From an uncultured Eubacteriales bacterium (GTDB taxonomy: Bacteria > Bacillota > Clostridia > Lachnospirales > Lachnospiraceae), in contig ONED01000016.1 in assembly GCA_900316755.1 (NCBI GenBank), positions 1 through 34,056 of the forward strand: 34,056 nucleotides of DNA, given 5' to 3'. The notes below the pieces were generated by a model. That model did not search any database, was not told where the DNA came from, and worked only from the letters and a program-made list of their open reading frames with translations. Position 1 is the first letter of the stretch, and each line of letters starts with the position of its first letter. This document shows, one piece after another, positions 22,040-31,151 of the stretch. A program made the position numbers and the translations under genes.

Positions 22040-22981
22040 ATGACAACACCTGTATTTATATGTACCGGATTTCTGGATAGCGGAAAGACGACACTGGTGA
22101 AAGATACCCTGATGGAGCAGGATTGGATTTCGTCGGGTCTTACGCTTCTGCTTCTATGCGAGGAGGGTGAGGAAGAGTATTCCGAAAGCTATTTAAAAAG
22201 AAAGAACATTGCACTTTTAAAAATCGAGGAATTTTCTCAGCTGAATCCTGCTTTTTTCAAAAATTGCGAAAAAAGCTACCGCCCGGCACAGGTGATAATC
22301 GAGTATAACGGAATGTGGAATCTGGGAGATTTGCTTGCAATCCGATATCCGTGGAACTGGCAGCTTCAGGGCGTCTATTCTACGGTGGACGGGCAGACGC
22401 TGGATATGTACCTGAAGAATATGAAGAATAAACTGATGGAACAGCTGACGGAGTCCGAGCTGATTGTGGTGAACCGCTGCCCGGACCGTGTGAATCGTTC
22501 CGGGTTTCGGCGTGCACTGAAGGTACAGAATCCGATGGCACAGGTGATTTTTGAAGATATGGACGGCCAGGTAATTCAGCCCACGGCAGAGGATCTGCCC
22601 TATGACGTTACGGGAGAGAAGATCGTAATCGAGGATGATGATTTCGGAATCTGGTATGCAGATGCAAATGACCATCCGGAACTCTACTTGCACAAAGAAA
22701 TTGAATTTAAGGCACAGGCGTTCCGACCAAAGGGAATGCCGGAGGATATGTTCGTGCCGTGCCGCAGGATTATGACCTGCTGTGCGGATGATACCCGCTT
22801 TTACGGATACCCCTGTAAGGTGGGGAAGAAACTTACGCTTCCAAAACAGAATTGGGTGAAGGTGCGGGTACAGTTTGAATACGAGCCATTTGGAAATGGG
22901 GAGAACCGTCAGCCGGTTTTATACCTGCTCGAGATGGAAGCAAGCGAGAAGCCGGAAGAGGATGTTGTATACTTGGGATAA
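22040..22981 (+). CDS. COG0523-like GTPase fused to a YcgQ-like domain
   Basis: This gene encodes 313 residues. The N-terminal half (1-190) is a G3E-type P-loop domain with Walker A GFLDSGKTT (10-18) but no CxCC motif and with VIIEYNGMW in place of the EPSG segment; NRCP replaces NKxD. The C-terminal part (about 210-310) contains EIEFKAQAFRPKGMPEDMFV, RRIMTCCADDTRFYGYPC (Cys247-Cys248) and NWVKVRVQFEYEP. This resembles the C-terminal domain of the YcgQ/TIGR03943 family, whose motif is R-x-x-I-x-CC-x-AD, from memory. YcgQ proteins are normally partners of a permease (YcgR) and are separate from COG0523 GTPases. It is probably a metal-handling partner of the preceding GTPase. Confidence 0.75.
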   Translation: MTTPVFICTGFLDSGKTTLVKDTLMEQDWISSGLTLLLLCEEGEEEYSESYLKRKNIALLKIEEFSQLNPAFFKNCEKSYRPAQVIIEYNGMWNLGDLLAIRYPWNWQLQGVYSTVDGQTLDMYLKNMKNKLMEQLTESELIVVNRCPDRVNRSGFRRALKVQNPMAQVIFEDMDGQVIQPTAEDLPYDVTGEKIVIEDDDFGIWYADANDHPELYLHKEIEFKAQAFRPKGMPEDMFVPCRRIMTCCADDTRFYGYPCKVGKKLTLPKQNWVKVRVQFEYEPFGNGENRQPVLYLLEMEASEKPEEDVVYLG

Positions 22982-22995
22982 TCCTTCAATTTTTA

Positions 22996-23024
22996 TTGAC
23001 ATTCTTCCGTTCTGGGTGTAGTAT
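22996..23024 (+). promoter_or_regulatory. Promoter of the ABC importer operon
   Basis: TTGACA (22996-23001), 17 bp and TAGTAT (23019-23024). The roughly 90-base leader contains nested complementary segments (GCAGT 23034-23038 with ACTGC 23071-23075; GTTTCG 23037-23042 with CGAAAC 23085-23090; TTTAAA twice), so it can fold, but I see no known riboswitch or T-box. Confidence 0.65.
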
Positions 23025-23122
23025 ATAAGAACAGCAGTTTCGTGGTTTAAAGTGTTACAGTTTTAAATAGACTGCATTGACGTGCGAAACAATTTTGAGG
23101 GATGAAGAAGGAGAAAAAAGAC

Positions 23123-24133
23123 ATGAAAAAATCATTGTTGAAGAAAATCATGTGCGGTGCACTCGCTGCAGCCATGATTATGAGCATCTGTACAGGATGT
23201 GGAAGCGAGAAAAAGGACGATTCAAAATCAGAAGGCAACACGGAGAAGACCTATAAGGTTGGTATCTGCCAGTTGACACAGCATGAAGCTTTGGATGCGG
23301 CGACAAAAGGATTTCAGGATGCATTAAAAGAAAAGCTGGGTGACAAAGTGGAGTTTGATCTTCAGAATGCATCAGGTGATTCTGCTACCTGCGCAACGAT
23401 TGCAAATCAGTTTGTACATGACGGTGTGGATTTAATTCTTGCTAATGCGACACCGGCACTGCAGGCAGCGATGGCAGCGACAGGCGATATTCCGATTGTG
23501 GCTACTTCTATCACAGATTTTGCGACTGCATTGGAAGCAGACGAGTGGACAGGAAAGACGGGAATCAATGTAACAGGTACATCTGACCTTGCTCCTCTGG
23601 ATAAGCAGGCAGCGATGATAAAGGAACTTTTGCCGGAAGCAAAGACAGTTGGTATTCTTTATTGCTCTTCAGAGGCAAACTCAAAATACCAGGCAGACGT
23701 TGTGAAAGCAGAGCTTGATAAACTGGGTCTCACCAGCAAAGTGTATACCGTAGCAGACACAAATGAAATTGCTACTGTTGTTACAAAGGCATGTGAGGAA
23801 GTAGATTGTCTCTACATTCCGACTGACAATACGATTGCAGAAGCAACAGCAGCAGTAAAAGAGGTTGCAGAACCGAAGAATATCCCGATTGTAGCAGGAG
23901 AAGAGGGTATCTGCAGAGGATGTGGTATCGCAACACTTTCTATCAGCTATTACAGCATTGGTTACGAAGCAGGTTTGATGGCATATGATATTCTTGTAAA
24001 TGGAAAAGATCCGGCAGATATGGAAATCAAGTATGCAACAGAGCTGACAAACAAGTACGTAAAAGAACGTACAACAGCTCTTGGTATTACGGTTCCGGAT
24101 ACTTACGAAGCAATTGAAATGTCAGAAGAATAA
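23123..24133 (+). CDS. ABC transporter substrate-binding lipoprotein (ABC_sub_bind, TrpX-like)
   Basis: This gene encodes 336 residues. The lipoprotein signal peptide ends at Cys26 (CTGC), followed by a charged linker (GSEKKDDSKSEGNTEK). The mature protein has the ABC_sub_bind fold: YKVGICQLTQHEALDAATKGFQDAL, LILANATPALQAAMAAT, KTVGILYCSSEANSKYQ and CLYIPTDNTIAEATAAV. The family imports small ligands; the tryptophan-type transporter TrpXYZ belongs to it. Start 23123 is chosen because the signal peptide begins there and AAGGAG lies upstream at 23107-23112. It is the first gene of a substrate-binding protein/permease/ATPase operon, with a terminator just after it that should raise its own level relative to the other two. 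The ligand is not identifiable. Confidence 0.88.
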   Translation: MKKSLLKKIMCGALAAAMIMSICTGCGSEKKDDSKSEGNTEKTYKVGICQLTQHEALDAATKGFQDALKEKLGDKVEFDLQNASGDSATCATIANQFVHDGVDLILANATPALQAAMAATGDIPIVATSITDFATALEADEWTGKTGINVTGTSDLAPLDKQAAMIKELLPEAKTVGILYCSSEANSKYQADVVKAELDKLGLTSKVYTVADTNEIATVVTKACEEVDCLYIPTDNTIAEATAAVKEVAEPKNIPIVAGEEGICRGCGIATLSISYYSIGYEAGLMAYDILVNGKDPADMEIKYATELTNKYVKERTTALGITVPDTYEAIEMSEE

Positions 24134-24153
24134 AGCAGGACAAAATAGAATGG

Positions 24154-24183
24154 GGCGGCAGATTTTTAATCTACCGCCTTTTT
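24154..24183 (+). terminator. Partial (attenuating) terminator between binding protein and permease
   Basis: GGCGG-c-AGATT (24154-24164) pairs with AATCT-a-CCGCC (24168-24178) with a three-base loop, followed by TTTTT. The permease ribosome site (GGAGGT) begins right after, so some read-through is needed for the downstream genes. Confidence 0.8.
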
Positions 24184-24195
24184 GGAGGTAAAGAG

Positions 24196-25098
24196 ATGTT
24201 AGGATTTTTGACGGCACTTCCGGGTGCGGCTGCCCAGGGCATTATCTGGGGAATTATGGCGATAGGGGTTTATATTACATATCGAGTCTTGGATTTTGCT
24301 GATTTGACGGTGGACGGTTCGATTGGAACAGGCGGTGCGGTTCTTGTTATGTGCACGATTGGCGGAATGGATATCCGGCTTGCCATGGTAATGGCTTTTT
24401 TGGCAGGCTGTCTGGCAGGACTGGCAACGGGAATCTTTCACACTGCATTTGGAATACCGCCGATTCTTGCGGGGATTCTTACCCAGCTTGCGCTGTACTC
24501 CGTGAATTTGAGAATTTTAGGGGATAAAGCAAACCAGACGCTTAGTGTGATGAAATATGATTTGATTGTTTCTCTCCGGTATATTTCGCGCTCCATCGTG
24601 ATTGGACTTATTTTTACGGCATTTGTTATCGGCGTTTTATACTGGTTCTTTGGAACTGAGATGGGTCATTCCATCCGGGCAACCGGATGTAACGCTGCTA
24701 TGGCGCGTGCGAACGGAATCAACACGAACTCACGTAAGATTATCGGACTTGTGCTCTCCAATGGGATTGTGGCATTGTCCGGAGCATTGCTTTCCCAGTA
24801 TCAGGGATTTGCAGATGTCAATATGGGACGTGGCGCTATCGTAATCGGTCTTGCAGCGGTGATTATCGGTGAGGTTATCTTCGGTAAGATTTTTAAGAAC
24901 TTTGCCATGCGTCTTTTGGCAGTTGTGTTTGGTGGTGTGATTTATTATCTTGTAATCACGCTGGTTCTGAGAATGGGACTGAATGCGAATGATTTGAAAT
25001 TGTTCTCGGCACTGGTAGTGGCATTGTTCCTCGCCATTCCGTATTGGAAAGGGAAAGTGTTGCCCAAACAGGGAAAAGCACAGAAGAAGGGGGTGTAA
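24196..25098 (+). CDS. ABC transporter permease (TrpY-like)
   Basis: This gene encodes 300 residues and about eight hydrophobic helices. DFADLTVDGSIGTGGAV (about 33-49) and TEMGHSIRATGCNAAMARANGIN (about 153-175) are the conserved parts of the branched-chain-amino-acid-like permease family paired with ABC_sub_bind proteins. GGAGGT (24184-24189) precedes the ATG. Three bases separate its stop from the ATPase start. Confidence 0.88.
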   Translation: MLGFLTALPGAAAQGIIWGIMAIGVYITYRVLDFADLTVDGSIGTGGAVLVMCTIGGMDIRLAMVMAFLAGCLAGLATGIFHTAFGIPPILAGILTQLALYSVNLRILGDKANQTLSVMKYDLIVSLRYISRSIVIGLIFTAFVIGVLYWFFGTEMGHSIRATGCNAAMARANGINTNSRKIIGLVLSNGIVALSGALLSQYQGFADVNMGRGAIVIGLAAVIIGEVIFGKIFKNFAMRLLAVVFGGVIYYLVITLVLRMGLNANDLKLFSALVVALFLAIPYWKGKVLPKQGKAQKKGV

Positions 25099-25101
25099 AT
25101 C

Positions 25102-25896
25102 ATGCTGAAGATAGAAGGTGTTTACAAAACTTTTAATAAAGGGACGATTAATGAAAAAGTAGCATTAAACGGAATTGATTTGACGTTAAATGAGGGGGAC
25201 TTCGTAACAGTCATCGGGGGAAACGGTGCAGGGAAATCCACTCTTTTGAATATGATTACAGGTGTGTATCCGGTAGATTGCGGAAGTATTGTGATAGATG
25301 GATTGGACATCACCAAGCTTCCGGAGCACAAGCGTGCAAAATATTTCGGAAGAGTTTTTCAGGATCCGATGACGGGGACGGCTTCCGATATGCAGATTGA
25401 AGAAAATCTTGCGCTTGCAGCAAGGAGAGGAAAGCCCCGTACTTTGAATTTCGGGATTAAAAAGGCAGAGAGAAACCAGTATCGGGAGCTGCTTGCCAGT
25501 CTGGGACTTGGTCTGGAAGACAGACTGACCTCAAAGGTGGGCTTGCTTTCCGGCGGACAGAGGCAGGCGATTACCCTTTTGATGGCGACCATGGAGCATC
25601 CGAGACTGTTGCTTTTGGACGAACATACCGCGGCGCTTGACCCGCAGACGGCAGCAAAGGTACTGCAGATTACCGAGGAACTTGTGACGGAAGGTAAGAT
25701 TACGACGCTGATGATTACCCATAACATGAAGGATGCCATTCGTCTTGGAAATCGTTTGATCATGATGGACAAAGGACGGATTATTTACGATATTTCCGGC
25801 GAAGAAAAGAAGAAACTGCAGGTTTCCGATTTGATGGATTTATTTGCAAAGGCAAGCAACGGTGAATTTGCAAATGACCGTATGCTGCTTGGGTGA
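25102..25896 (+). CDS. ABC transporter ATP-binding protein (TrpZ-like)
   Basis: This gene encodes 264 residues. Walker A is GGNGAGKST (39-47), Q-loop RVFQDP, signature LSGGQRQ, Walker B LLLLDEHTAALDP (His replaces the usual Pro after DE), and H-loop MITHN. It energises the permease encoded just before it. The stop is followed by a weak hairpin. Confidence 0.93.
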   Translation: MLKIEGVYKTFNKGTINEKVALNGIDLTLNEGDFVTVIGGNGAGKSTLLNMITGVYPVDCGSIVIDGLDITKLPEHKRAKYFGRVFQDPMTGTASDMQIEENLALAARRGKPRTLNFGIKKAERNQYRELLASLGLGLEDRLTSKVGLLSGGQRQAITLLMATMEHPRLLLLDEHTAALDPQTAAKVLQITEELVTEGKITTLMITHNMKDAIRLGNRLIMMDKGRIIYDISGEEKKKLQVSDLMDLFAKASNGEFANDRMLLG

Positions 25897-25927
25897 GAAA
25901 GGAAGCTGCTGCTATTTGAATATTACA

Positions 25928-25950
25928 GGGAGGCACTTTAAGCCTCCCTT
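25928..25950. terminator. Weak hairpin between converging ABC and PTS genes
   Basis: GGGAGGC (25928-25934) pairs with GCCTCCC (25942-25948), then TTTCC on the plus strand. It overlaps the stop codon of the minus-strand PTS gene. The T-run is short, so termination may be inefficient. Confidence 0.45.
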
Positions 25951-27530
25951 TCCAGATAGTCCTCCAGATTGGATTTGATGACGGCAACTTGCGGTCCGTA
26001 AATAATCTGTACGCCGGTTCCTTTGTGAATGACGCCGGAGGCACCGGTAGATTTTAGCATCGCATCGTCTATAAGCTCCGACCGGAATACGGTGCAGCGG
26101 AGTCTGGTGGCACAGCAGTCGATATCCGAGATGTTGTCTTTTCCGCCGAGCCCATTGCAGATTGCTTTGGAAACAAAGTCTGCATCTTTTGCCTGTGATT
26201 TTTGGTTCTTACGTGCCTCCACATCGCTTTTGTGATACAATTTGACTTCCCCTCGTTCCTCCCGTCCGGGTGTTTTTAAATCCATTTTCAGAATGACGAA
26301 ACGGAACAGCAAAAAGTATATAAGGAAGTAGAGAATACCGACGGCAACGATCCAAAGCCAGTTGGTTTTTCGGCTTCCCTGCAGGATGCCAAACAGTGTC
26401 AGGTCGATAAGACCGCCGGAAAAGGTCATACCGACTCCGACCTCGAAAAGATGCATCAGCATATAGGCGAAACCGGCAAGGACACAGTGAAGGCCGTAAA
26501 GTACCGGAGCTACAAAGAGAAACGTAAATTCCAGTGGTTCGGTGATGCCGGTAATCATGGAAGTGAGCGCAGCCGAAAGAAGGAGTCCGCCTACCTCCTT
26601 CTTCTTTTCCGGTTTTGCGGTCCGGTACATGGCAAGGGCTGCTCCCGGCAGACCGAAAATCATGAGCGGGAACTTGCCTGACATAAAGCGGGTTGCGGAC
26701 ACGGCAAATTTTTCTGTGGACGGGTCAGCGAGCTGCGCAAAGAAAATATTCTGTGCGCCTTCAATGAGATTTCCGCCTACTTTCATAGTGCCGCCCAGAC
26801 CGGTCTGCCAGAAGGGAAGATAGAACACGTGATGAAGTCCAAATGGAATCAAAAGACGTTCCATCAGACCATATACCCACGTTCCGAAGTATCCGGAGCG
26901 ATATACCAGATTTCCGACGGCATAGATACCGGATTGAAGGATTGGCCAGAGAAAGTACATGGCGATACCGACAAAGGTATAAACAAGTGCTGAAATAATC
27001 GGCACAAAACGGGTTCCCCCGAAAAAGGACAACACTTGCGGCAATTGGATTTTATAAAACCGGTTGTGAAGTGCGGCCACGCCAAGGCCGACCAGAATGC
27101 CGCCAAATACACCCATTTGCAGGGAAGTGATTCCGCAGACAGAGGTAACTGCGCCGCTTAACATATTTTCGGTGTCGCCGCCGATGTCAATGAGCGCACC
27201 GATAGAGGCGTGCATGATGAAAAACGCAATGACTGCAGAAAGGGCAGCCACTTCCTTTTCTTTCTTTGCCATACCAATGGCTACGCCGATAGCAAAGAGA
27301 ATCGGAAGATTTGTAAATACGATATTGCCTGCATCCCGCATGACTTCAAAGACAGCATAGAGCACTGTCCCAGGGCCGGCGATGTTTAAAAGCCCGTAGG
27401 TTTCCAGCATGGTTTCATTTGTAAAGGAGCCACCGATTCCGAGCAGGAGCCCTGCTACCGGAAGAATGGCGATGGGAAGCATAAAAGATCTTCCTACGCG
27501 TTGAAGAATACCAAAGATTTTGTCTTTCAT
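25938..27530 (-). CDS. PTS EIICB permease, glucose/maltose family
   Basis: This gene encodes 530 residues. It imports and phosphorylates a sugar. The EIIC membrane domain (about 1-420) begins with LQRVGRSFMLPIAILPVAGLLLGIGGS and carries GITEPLEFTFLFVAP, the sugar-binding signature of the glucose superfamily. A charged linker leads to EIIB (about 445-530) with DIDCCATRLRC, where Cys473 is the phosphocysteine. No EIIA is fused or adjacent, so it must use a separate EIIA. Length and layout match MalX/MalP-type EIICB proteins; the sugar (glucose, maltose or a related one) is not decided. AAGGAGAG precedes the ATG. Confidence 0.9.
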   Translation of the reverse strand: MKDKIFGILQRVGRSFMLPIAILPVAGLLLGIGGSFTNETMLETYGLLNIAGPGTVLYAVFEVMRDAGNIVFTNLPILFAIGVAIGMAKKEKEVAALSAVIAFFIMHASIGALIDIGGDTENMLSGAVTSVCGITSLQMGVFGGILVGLGVAALHNRFYKIQLPQVLSFFGGTRFVPIISALVYTFVGIAMYFLWPILQSGIYAVGNLVYRSGYFGTWVYGLMERLLIPFGLHHVFYLPFWQTGLGGTMKVGGNLIEGAQNIFFAQLADPSTEKFAVSATRFMSGKFPLMIFGLPGAALAMYRTAKPEKKKEVGGLLLSAALTSMITGITEPLEFTFLFVAPVLYGLHCVLAGFAYMLMHLFEVGVGMTFSGGLIDLTLFGILQGSRKTNWLWIVAVGILYFLIYFLLFRFVILKMDLKTPGREERGEVKLYHKSDVEARKNQKSQAKDADFVSKAICNGLGGKDNISDIDCCATRLRCTVFRSELIDDAMLKSTGASGVIHKGTGVQIIYGPQVAVIKSNLEDYLEREA

Positions 27531-27568
27531 TTTTTAATCTCTCCTTTTTGAGGTTTTCAAATATAGTG

Positions 27569-27597
27569 TTGACAAATTCTTCGAAAATGAGTATCTA
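27569..27597 (+). promoter_or_regulatory. Promoter of the serine acetyltransferase gene
   Basis: TTGACA (27569-27574), 17 bp and TATCTA (27592-27597) lie 35 bases upstream of the start codon. Confidence 0.65.
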
Positions 27598-27632
27598 TTT
27601 ATGTAAGAGAATGTAAAAGGAGAAGCGAGAGC

Positions 27633-28535
27633 ATGAACGAGCAAACCAGAAACGCCATCTTTGGTGTTTCCGAGAAATTAGCCCGCAATTACGGGGCACA
27701 GAATATTACGGATCTTTCTTTGAAAGCAAATCTGCCGGATCGGCAGAAGGTATACAATATTATGGAAGAGTTACAGAAAATCAGTTTTCCGGGATACTTC
27801 GGGACGGAAAAAAATCTGTCCGGGGAAGCGATTGCAGACGGAGTTTTGATTCCCTTATATGAAAAATTGAAGACACAGATTCGGATTGCACTGACCGGAG
27901 AGGAGGAGAAGGAATGGGTGGAAGAAAGGGCGGAGGAACTGACGCTTGCTTTCCTAAAAGAGATTCCAAAGGTGCAGGATTTGCTGATGAAGGATGTAGA
28001 AGCACAGCTTGCCGGTGACCCTGCTGCTAACAGTATCGACGAGGTGATTTTGGCATATCCGGGTCTGTATACGATTTTTGTGTACCGCTATGCCCATGTG
28101 CTGTATCAGCTTCAAGTGCCGCTTTTGCCGCGTATAATGAGCGAATATGCACATGGTAAGACAGGGATTGATATTAATCCGGGTGCAACTATCGGCGAAT
28201 ATTTCTTCATTGACCATGGAACCGGGATTGTCATCGGTGAGACGGCGATTATCGGAAATGGGGTCAAAATCTATCAGGGTGTGACGCTTGGAGCACTTTC
28301 TACCCGCAAGGGGCAGGCACTTTCCGGCATAAAACGGCATCCTACGATTGAGGATAATGTGATTATTTATGCCAATGCGACCATTCTGGGCGGCAATACG
28401 GTTGTCGGAAGAAATGCAACGGTGGCAGGAAATACGTTTGTGACGGAATCCATTCCGGCGGACGCCAAGGTGAGCGCCATGATGCCGGAACTGCAGGTGA
28501 AGATGTGCGGAACGTGTGATAAAAATAAGAAATGA
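27633..28535 (+). CDS. cysE: Serine O-acetyltransferase
   Basis: This gene encodes 300 residues. It makes O-acetylserine from serine and acetyl-CoA, the first step of cysteine synthesis. The left-handed beta-helix at the C-terminal side carries [45 protein letters not shown] (about 170-215), with the catalytic Asp-His in IDHGTG. The N-terminal helical half is long (about 165 residues), as in clostridial and bacteroidal enzymes. The C-terminus has an unusual CGTC pair ([10 protein letters not shown]). GGAG precedes the ATG; no T-box or other leader element is visible. Confidence 0.92.
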   Translation: MNEQTRNAIFGVSEKLARNYGAQNITDLSLKANLPDRQKVYNIMEELQKISFPGYFGTEKNLSGEAIADGVLIPLYEKLKTQIRIALTGEEEKEWVEERAEELTLAFLKEIPKVQDLLMKDVEAQLAGDPAANSIDEVILAYPGLYTIFVYRYAHVLYQLQVPLLPRIMSEYAHGKTGIDINPGATIGEYFFIDHGTGIVIGETAIIGNGVKIYQGVTLGALSTRKGQALSGIKRHPTIEDNVIIYANATILGGNTVVGRNATVAGNTFVTESIPADAKVSAMMPELQVKMCGTCDKNKK

Positions 28536-28554
28536 ATGGAGTAACACAGACAGG

Positions 28555-29520
28555 ATGAAAAAGACACAGATTCGAAATTCATTTTTGCTATTACTGACGG
28601 CTACCATATGGGGAACCGCATTTGTGGCACAGAGCGTAGGGATGGACTATGTAGAGCCCTTCACCTTCACGTTTGCCCGCAGTATCATCGGCGGGCTTGT
28701 GCTGATTCCCTGTATCTGGTTTCTGCGGAAGTTAAAAGAAAGGGAGAACAAGGCTGTTTCAGGTGCAACGGCTGGGGCAGAGATAAAAACGGGAGCGGCT
28801 GCCGCTGCAGGAAGACCGTTGATTTCGAAAACGGAGTGGATCGGTGGGATTTGCTGCGGGCTTGCGCTGTGTGCGGCAAGTAATTTCCAACAGATTGGTA
28901 TTTCGTACACCACCGTGGGGAAGGCAGGGTTTATTACCGCGCTTTACGTGGTTATTGTCCCGATTATGGGACTCTTTTTTCGAAAACGCGCCTCTTTTCT
29001 GATCTGGATTTGCGTGGCGCTTTCCGTGGCCGGGCTGTATCTGCTCTGCATGACAGAGGGTTCATTAACACTGGCATATGGGGACTTTCTGGTGCTGATT
29101 TGCGCAATTTTGTTTTCGGTGCATATCATGGTGATTGATTATTTTTCCCCGAAGGGAGACGGAGTTGTCATGTCCTGTATTCAATTCTTTGTATGCGGGA
29201 TTCTTTCCGGAATTGTGATGTTGTTTACCGAAAATCCGTCTTTTGAAAATATGATGGCGGCAAAGATGCCGATTTTATATGCAGGCGTGCTGTCAAGCGG
29301 CGTGGCGTATACCCTTCAGATTGTAGGACAAAAAGACATGAACCCAACGGTGGCATCTCTGATTCTGTGTCTGGAATCCGTGGTTTCTGCGCTGGCAGGA
29401 TGGCTGATTTTGGGGGAAGCCTTGACAACGCGGGAGTTCCTTGGATGCGTGTTGATGTTTGCAGCGATTGTGCTGGCACAGCTTCCCATGCCGAAAAAAA
29501 CGGGAAGAAAGAGGAAGTAG
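28555..29520 (+). CDS. EamA/DMT-family metabolite exporter
   Basis: This gene encodes 321 residues with ten hydrophobic helices in two EamA repeats (opening NSFLLLLTATIWGTAFVAQ; second repeat LTLAYGDFLVLICAILFSVHIMVID). A Gly/Ala-rich cytoplasmic insert at about 70-92 (SGATAGAEIKTGAAAAAGR) is unusual and low-complexity. Start 28555 gives the natural first helix; the start at 28516 would overlap cysE. It may export a cysteine-pathway metabolite given its neighbour, but that is only a guess. Confidence 0.88.
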   Translation: MKKTQIRNSFLLLLTATIWGTAFVAQSVGMDYVEPFTFTFARSIIGGLVLIPCIWFLRKLKERENKAVSGATAGAEIKTGAAAAAGRPLISKTEWIGGICCGLALCAASNFQQIGISYTTVGKAGFITALYVVIVPIMGLFFRKRASFLIWICVALSVAGLYLLCMTEGSLTLAYGDFLVLICAILFSVHIMVIDYFSPKGDGVVMSCIQFFVCGILSGIVMLFTENPSFENMMAAKMPILYAGVLSSGVAYTLQIVGQKDMNPTVASLILCLESVVSALAGWLILGEALTTREFLGCVLMFAAIVLAQLPMPKKTGRKRK

Positions 29521-29522
29521 CC

Positions 29523-30218
29523 ATGAAACATGTGAAATTAGCCGTGTTTGATTTAGACGGCACTTTGGCGGAGATTGGGAAACCTGTCCTTGCGGATTCC
29601 GTTCAAAAGTTAAAAGAGATAGAGGAAAAAGAGGTTACCATCGCGATTTGTTCCGGAAAACCTACCTATTATTTGTGCGGGCTGATGCGTCAGGTGGGAT
29701 TAAGGCGCCCGATTCTGATCGGAGAAAACGGCGGTGTGATTCAGTTCGGGGTGGATTTGCCGCCCCGTCAGTTTTATATTCTCCCCCATTCGGAGGAGGC
29801 GAAGCAGAGCATTTCTTTTATCCGGGATAGCTTCGCAAAGCTGATGCCGGATATGTGGTATCAGCCAAATCTCGTGGGGTTGACTCCATTTCCCAAGCAA
29901 AAAGAGGAGTTTGATATCATCAACACATTTCTAAAGGAACATGAGAACGATTTAAAAGAGATTGATGTGTATCGGTTCGTGGATTGTTTTGATTTTATGC
30001 CGCAGCAAATCAGTAAGGGAGCAGGGATTGCCTATCTGGGAGAACTTTTGCATATTTTGCCGGAAGAGATGGTGGTATTCGGCGACAGCTCCAACGACTA
30101 TCCCATGTTTGCATACGCAGGGTGCGCGGTCGGAATCCATCTTAAAGAAAGAGAAAGAGCAGACCGGAACTTTGACACCATTGGGGAAGCACTGGAGTGG
30201 CTGGCGAAGAGGATATAG
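29523..30218 (+). CDS. HAD-superfamily phosphatase, Cof-like
   Basis: This gene encodes 231 residues. Motif I is FDLDGT (Asp10 nucleophile, Asp12), motif II is ICSGKPTYY (SGK), and motif IV is FGDSSNDYPM (Asp188, Asp192). The cap sits between motifs II and III as in Cof-type sugar-phosphate phosphatases. GAGGAAG lies just upstream and the gene follows the exporter by two bases, so they are co-translated. The substrate is unknown. Confidence 0.88.
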   Translation: MKHVKLAVFDLDGTLAEIGKPVLADSVQKLKEIEEKEVTIAICSGKPTYYLCGLMRQVGLRRPILIGENGGVIQFGVDLPPRQFYILPHSEEAKQSISFIRDSFAKLMPDMWYQPNLVGLTPFPKQKEEFDIINTFLKEHENDLKEIDVYRFVDCFDFMPQQISKGAGIAYLGELLHILPEEMVVFGDSSNDYPMFAYAGCAVGIHLKERERADRNFDTIGEALEWLAKRI

Positions 30219-30221
30219 ATA

Positions 30222-30266
30222 CAGGAAGCAGTTCACCTTAAATGATAAGGGGCTGCTTCCTGTTTG
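30222..30266. terminator. Terminator between converging HAD and Rpn genes
   Basis: CAGGAAGCAG (30222-30231) pairs with CTGCTTCCTG (30253-30262), with an inner CCTTA/TAAGG stem. TTTG follows on the plus strand. It can serve the HAD operon and possibly the Rpn gene. Confidence 0.75.
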
Positions 30267-31151
30267 TCATACATTGTTTTGCTTTAAATTTTGTATCTGT
30301 TCTTCCGTTAAACCGGTGCAGACCATGATATCTTGTACAGGCATATTTTGTTCCAGCATATTCCTTGCAATTTGTTTACGCTCTTCTTCTTGTCCTTCCT
30401 TACGACCGGCTTCCATGCCTTCTTTGCGACCGGCTTCTCGTTCATCGTTTAGTAATTCCAGAAATGTCATATACCTAGCCCCCATTTCACGACTCGCTTT
30501 GATTTCTCTGACGGCAGACTGGAGCTTTTGGATAAAGGCATCCTCAAAATCCTTCTCGCTGTCAGAAAGTGGCGTTCCGACGTATTTCAAAAAACGAACC
30601 AAATCAGGTGACACTTCATCATCATTGGTGCCCTTCGTGTTAAGGAAAATCGTATGTGCCCCGTCTGCCATGGACAATTCCGGTATCTCCTCACAAATTT
30701 TCTTTTGCGTGTAACGATATTTTCCTTGGTTCATAGGGTCGAAATCGCAGATGAAAATCACGTATGTGTCCGGTAGATTCGAATACAAAGTCCCACTCAG
30801 CAAAAGCTCCATGTCAATCTGACTATGGTAATATCGTGCACGTTTTTCGATAGAAGTATGCGGGAGTGCCTGCATTTCCACGTCATAATGCGTATGCTTT
30901 TCATCTTCCGCATAAATATCAAGCCGCACACCTTTGTATTCGGGATTGTAAACGATACTCTTTTCCCTGCTGACCTCTACACGGAAAATTTTAATTCCCA
31001 GAATCCGTTCCAGAGTCTCCCGGCAGATTTCCGGGTCCAGCATGACTGCACCAAACATGAAGTTGTCCTTTAAGGTCAGTTCCTGCAGGCTTTTTCTTTC
31101 CGTTCCGTTTGATTCGGTTGTTTTTTGAATCGTTTTTGTTTTATTATTCAC
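30267..31151 (-). CDS. Rpn-family recombination-promoting nuclease/putative transposase
   Basis: This gene encodes 294 residues, starting with GTG at 31151 (AAAGGAGG lies seven bases upstream on the minus strand; the ATG at 31199 would place the ribosome site inside the gene). The N-terminal PD-(D/E)XK domain is clear: LKDNFMFGAVMLDPEICRETLERIL, then VRLDIYAEDEKHTHYDVEMQ (Asp and Glu-x-Gln of the active site), then KRARYYHSQID. The C-terminal part has a charged repeat (EAGRKEGMEAGRKEG) and a short helical tail (CTGLTEEQIQNLKQ). Rpn proteins stimulate recA-independent recombination in E. coli; homologues are called PDDEXK-family transposases. A deleted second copy lies at 33328-33670. Confidence 0.9.
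   Translation of the reverse strand: MNNKTKTIQKTTESNGTERKSLQELTLKDNFMFGAVMLDPEICRETLERILGIKIFRVEVSREKSIVYNPEYKGVRLDIYAEDEKHTHYDVEMQALPHTSIEKRARYYHSQIDMELLLSGTLYSNLPDTYVIFICDFDPMNQGKYRYTQKKICEEIPELSMADGAHTIFLNTKGTNDDEVSPDLVRFLKYVGTPLSDSEKDFEDAFIQKLQSAVREIKASREMGARYMTFLELLNDEREAGRKEGMEAGRKEGQEEERKQIARNMLEQNMPVQDIMVCTGLTEEQIQNLKQNNV

Noticed and set aside
23025..23122. Leader of the TrpX-like importer examined for a T-box or riboswitch.
   Set aside because: At about 90 bases it is too short for a T-box and I see no T-box sequence or known aptamer core; only generic pairing segments.
29962..30714. 250-codon plus-strand frame spanning the HAD end and the Rpn gene.
   Set aside because: It crosses a strong terminator and lies over two well-supported genes; a shadow.
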